A stretch of 7,892 nt of DNA from Planctomycetota bacterium (GTDB lineage Bacteria > Planctomycetota > PUPC01 > JACPCR01). Below the pieces are notes generated by a model. The model saw only the letters and a program-made list of their open reading frames with translations, made no database searches and was not told where the DNA came from. The position numbers were made by a program, and so were the translations under genes. The DNA is taken from positions 1 to 7,892 of the forward strand of contig JASLXP010001002.1 in NCBI GenBank assembly GCA_030740295.1. Reading direction: 5' to 3'. This document shows positions 6,179 to 7,892 of this stretch, one piece after another. Positions within the stretch are counted from its first letter, which is position 1, and the number at the start of each line of letters is the position of its first letter.

Positions 6179-7892
6179 ATGAAAACAAGCGCCTTCTCAC
6201 TCACGTTCTTACTCATTACTCATTACTCATTATTGGCTGAAGCCCCCGACGTAAACGCGCTCATCACCGAACTCAAGGGTGATGCGAAGCCGGCCGAACG
6301 AAGCCCTGAACAGCAGGCCGCAGCCTACGCAACGGTGATCCAATCTCTCCTGCCCAAGATGGGATCGGAGAACATCGAAGAGCGCAACTCTCCGCAACAG
6401 ACCCTTCAGACGATTTGCTGGCGCGCATCGAGGCCGGGCGCGGAAGCGGAACGACTTGCAGTCTGCAAAGCCATCACCGCTTCACTGGGAGCGAAGATGC
6501 CTGTGTCGGCTCGGCATTGGCTGCTCAAACAGCTCGAGCACATCGGCCGAGAAGAATCCGTCGACGTGCTTGTTACGCTTCTCGGTGATGAGGATGCATC
6601 CATCCGTGAGAAGGCCCGCCGCGCGCTTCAGAATAACTCTTCTCCGAAGGCGGGAGAAAAAATTCGTGAACAGCTCGGCAAAGCCAAAGACCCGGCCTGG
6701 CAGCTTTCGCTCCTGAATTCGCTGGTCTACCGGAAGGAAACAGCCAGCGAATCTGTCTTCCTGCAACACGCAAAAGGCGACAACGAAGCTCTCCGCTCAT
6801 CAGCCATTCAGGGCCTCGCCCTCATCGGGTCAACGAAAGGCACTGAAGCGATCGCTGCGGCCATGAACAAAGGGTCGGAGCGTGCCCAGGCCATCGCATC
6901 CGATGCTTACCTTCGGCTTGCGGACAAGCTGACCGGCTCCGGCAAAAAGGCTGAGGCCCTTGCCATCTACAAAAAACTGCTGGAGACGGCCGGCCATAAA
7001 AAATGCGCGGCTGTCATCGGGGTCGGCCGTTCGGGCGGCACGGAAGAACTTCCCCTCATCTTCAAATCGATGCAGGACGCGGATCGCAAAGTGGTCGGCG
7101 CAAGCAAGGCTGCGCTTGCACTCCTGCCGGGCAAACAGGTCAGCAGCGCGATTGTGGAGCGCCTCAAGACCGCCGATGCCGATCTCAAGAAGACATTGCT
7201 CGAGGCTCTTTCTGAGAGTGCGGACCCCGCTATTCTGCCCGTCTTTCTTGAATCGTTGAAAGACGAAGATCAGGGGGTTCGCATTGCTGCACTGAACGGC
7301 ATGGGCCGCCTTGCTTCCTCCGAAGCAGTACCCGCTCTCGTGCAGGCCATTGCCGATTCGAAAGAGAAGGAGCTTGAAGCGGCACGCAACGCCGTGGCAC
7401 TTATCCCTGGCGAAGCGGTCATCGATCAGCTCACGCAGGCGATCGATAGAGCAAAGCCGGAAAGTCGGGTCCGACTGATTCAGACTCTTGCCACGCGGCC
7501 ATCTGACAAGGTTGAAATCTACCTGAAGAAAACTGCTGCGGACAAGGATGCCGGCGTGCGTGTCGCTTCGCTCATGATTCTGAAGAAGCTGACCACGGTA
7601 GAAGATCTGCCATTCCTGCTCGGCCGCCTGGTCGCAGCGGAATCAGACGATGAACGTGAAGCAGTCCAGGCGGTCGTGTTTGCAGTCTTCGGCCGCGCGG
7701 AGAATAAGCAGAAAGTCGTCGACGACATCATGGCGCAATACAAGGCTTCAGCGAAACCTGCCAGGATTGCCATCCTGAAGCTCATCGGCAGGACCGGCAT
7801 CACAGAATCCCTTGGGGCGCTGCGCACCGCATGGCAATCTGACGACAAAGAGGTCAAGGAAGCCGCGCTGCGGGGCATGACCGAATGGCCGA
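6179..7892 (+). CDS. Exported HEAT-repeat protein, 3' end outside the window
   Basis: The frame is open from ATG 6179 to the last base, giving 571 codons with no stop. Residues 1-22 look like a Sec signal peptide (MKTSAFSLTFLLITHYSLLA), followed by EAPDVNALITELKG. The rest is repeating pairs of helices of the HEAT type, with units near residues 137 (DEDASIREKARRAL), 200 (DNEALRSSAIQGLALIG), 300, 333, 362 (DEDQGVRIAALNGMGRL), 455 (DKDAGVRVASLMIL) and 555 (DDKEVKEAALRGMTEWP). No catalytic motif is visible. HEAT arrays are usually binding scaffolds, so a role in organising the neighbouring enzymes or binding polymer is plausible but inferred. The final residues resemble residues 585-600 of the first gene, so more of that module may follow. 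The start is supported by the signal peptide and by helical sequence immediately after it; the next in-frame ATG is at 6359. Confidence 0.85.
   Translation, partial: MKTSAFSLTFLLITHYSLLAEAPDVNALITELKGDAKPAERSPEQQAAAYATVIQSLLPKMGSENIEERNSPQQTLQTICWRASRPGAEAERLAVCKAITASLGAKMPVSARHWLLKQLEHIGREESVDVLVTLLGDEDASIREKARRALQNNSSPKAGEKIREQLGKAKDPAWQLSLLNSLVYRKETASESVFLQHAKGDNEALRSSAIQGLALIGSTKGTEAIAAAMNKGSERAQAIASDAYLRLADKLTGSGKKAEALAIYKKLLETAGHKKCAAVIGVGRSGGTEELPLIFKSMQDADRKVVGASKAALALLPGKQVSSAIVERLKTADADLKKTLLEALSESADPAILPVFLESLKDEDQGVRIAALNGMGRLASSEAVPALVQAIADSKEKELEAARNAVALIPGEAVIDQLTQAIDRAKPESRVRLIQTLATRPSDKVEIYLKKTAADKDAGVRVASLMILKKLTTVEDLPFLLGRLVAAESDDEREAVQAVVFAVFGRAENKQKVVDDIMAQYKASAKPARIAILKLIGRTGITESLGALRTAWQSDDKEVKEAALRGMTEWP
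6211..6231. repeat. Three exact actcatt heptads inside the start of gene 4
   Basis: actcatt repeats three times without change and is followed by att. Its reverse complement, aatgagt, is the same heptad as the gtaatga units of block A. It therefore forms the inverted partner of 6051-6078 across a loop of about 130 bases. It lies within codons 11-18 of the HEAT-repeat gene and encodes most of the hydrophobic signal core. Confidence 0.9.

Overview
The window is about 7.9 kb of a moderately GC-rich bacterial genome. It holds four genes, all on the + strand and all apparently exported. In order they are a large ThuA / 3-keto-disaccharide hydrolase (DUF1080) / HEAT / carbohydrate-binding-like protein (281-3232), two closely related Tat-exported Gfo/Idh/MocA oxidoreductases (3359-4627 and 4780-6054), and a HEAT-repeat protein that runs off the right edge (6179 to end). 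Exported ThuA and DUF1080 fusions, tandem Tat-signal Gfo/Idh/MocA proteins, starts without Shine-Dalgarno sites and repeat-filled gene gaps suggest the PVC group (Planctomycetes, Verrucomicrobia, Lentisphaerae/Kiritimatiellae) or a neighbouring candidate phylum. This placement is an inference from protein style; there is no rRNA or other marker.

Layout. 1-183 is a 16-bp tandem repeat that turns round on itself into a long inverted repeat. 184-280 is a featureless leader. After gene 1 comes a 126-bp gap made of a 7-nt tandem repeat followed by a C-rich 'ccaacactcc' block. After gene 2 there is a roughly 117-bp imperfect palindrome of another family. After gene 3 the 7-nt repeat / C-rich block arrangement returns, and a reverse-complement copy of the 7-nt repeat lies inside the first codons of gene 4, where it encodes much of the signal peptide core.

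How the genes may work together. Gfo/Idh/MocA enzymes can oxidise a sugar hydroxyl to a ketone. DUF1080 proteins are linked to cleavage of 3-keto-glycosides, and ThuA is paired with the Gfo/Idh/MocA enzyme ThuB in rhizobial trehalose use. A coherent reading is an extracytoplasmic oxidative route for attacking glycosides: two dehydrogenases make keto-sugars, the multidomain protein binds and cleaves them, and the HEAT proteins act as scaffold. Substrate and reaction are not shown by the sequence. The most unusual material is in the gaps: three repeat families in 8 kb, one of which appears to supply part of a secretion signal.
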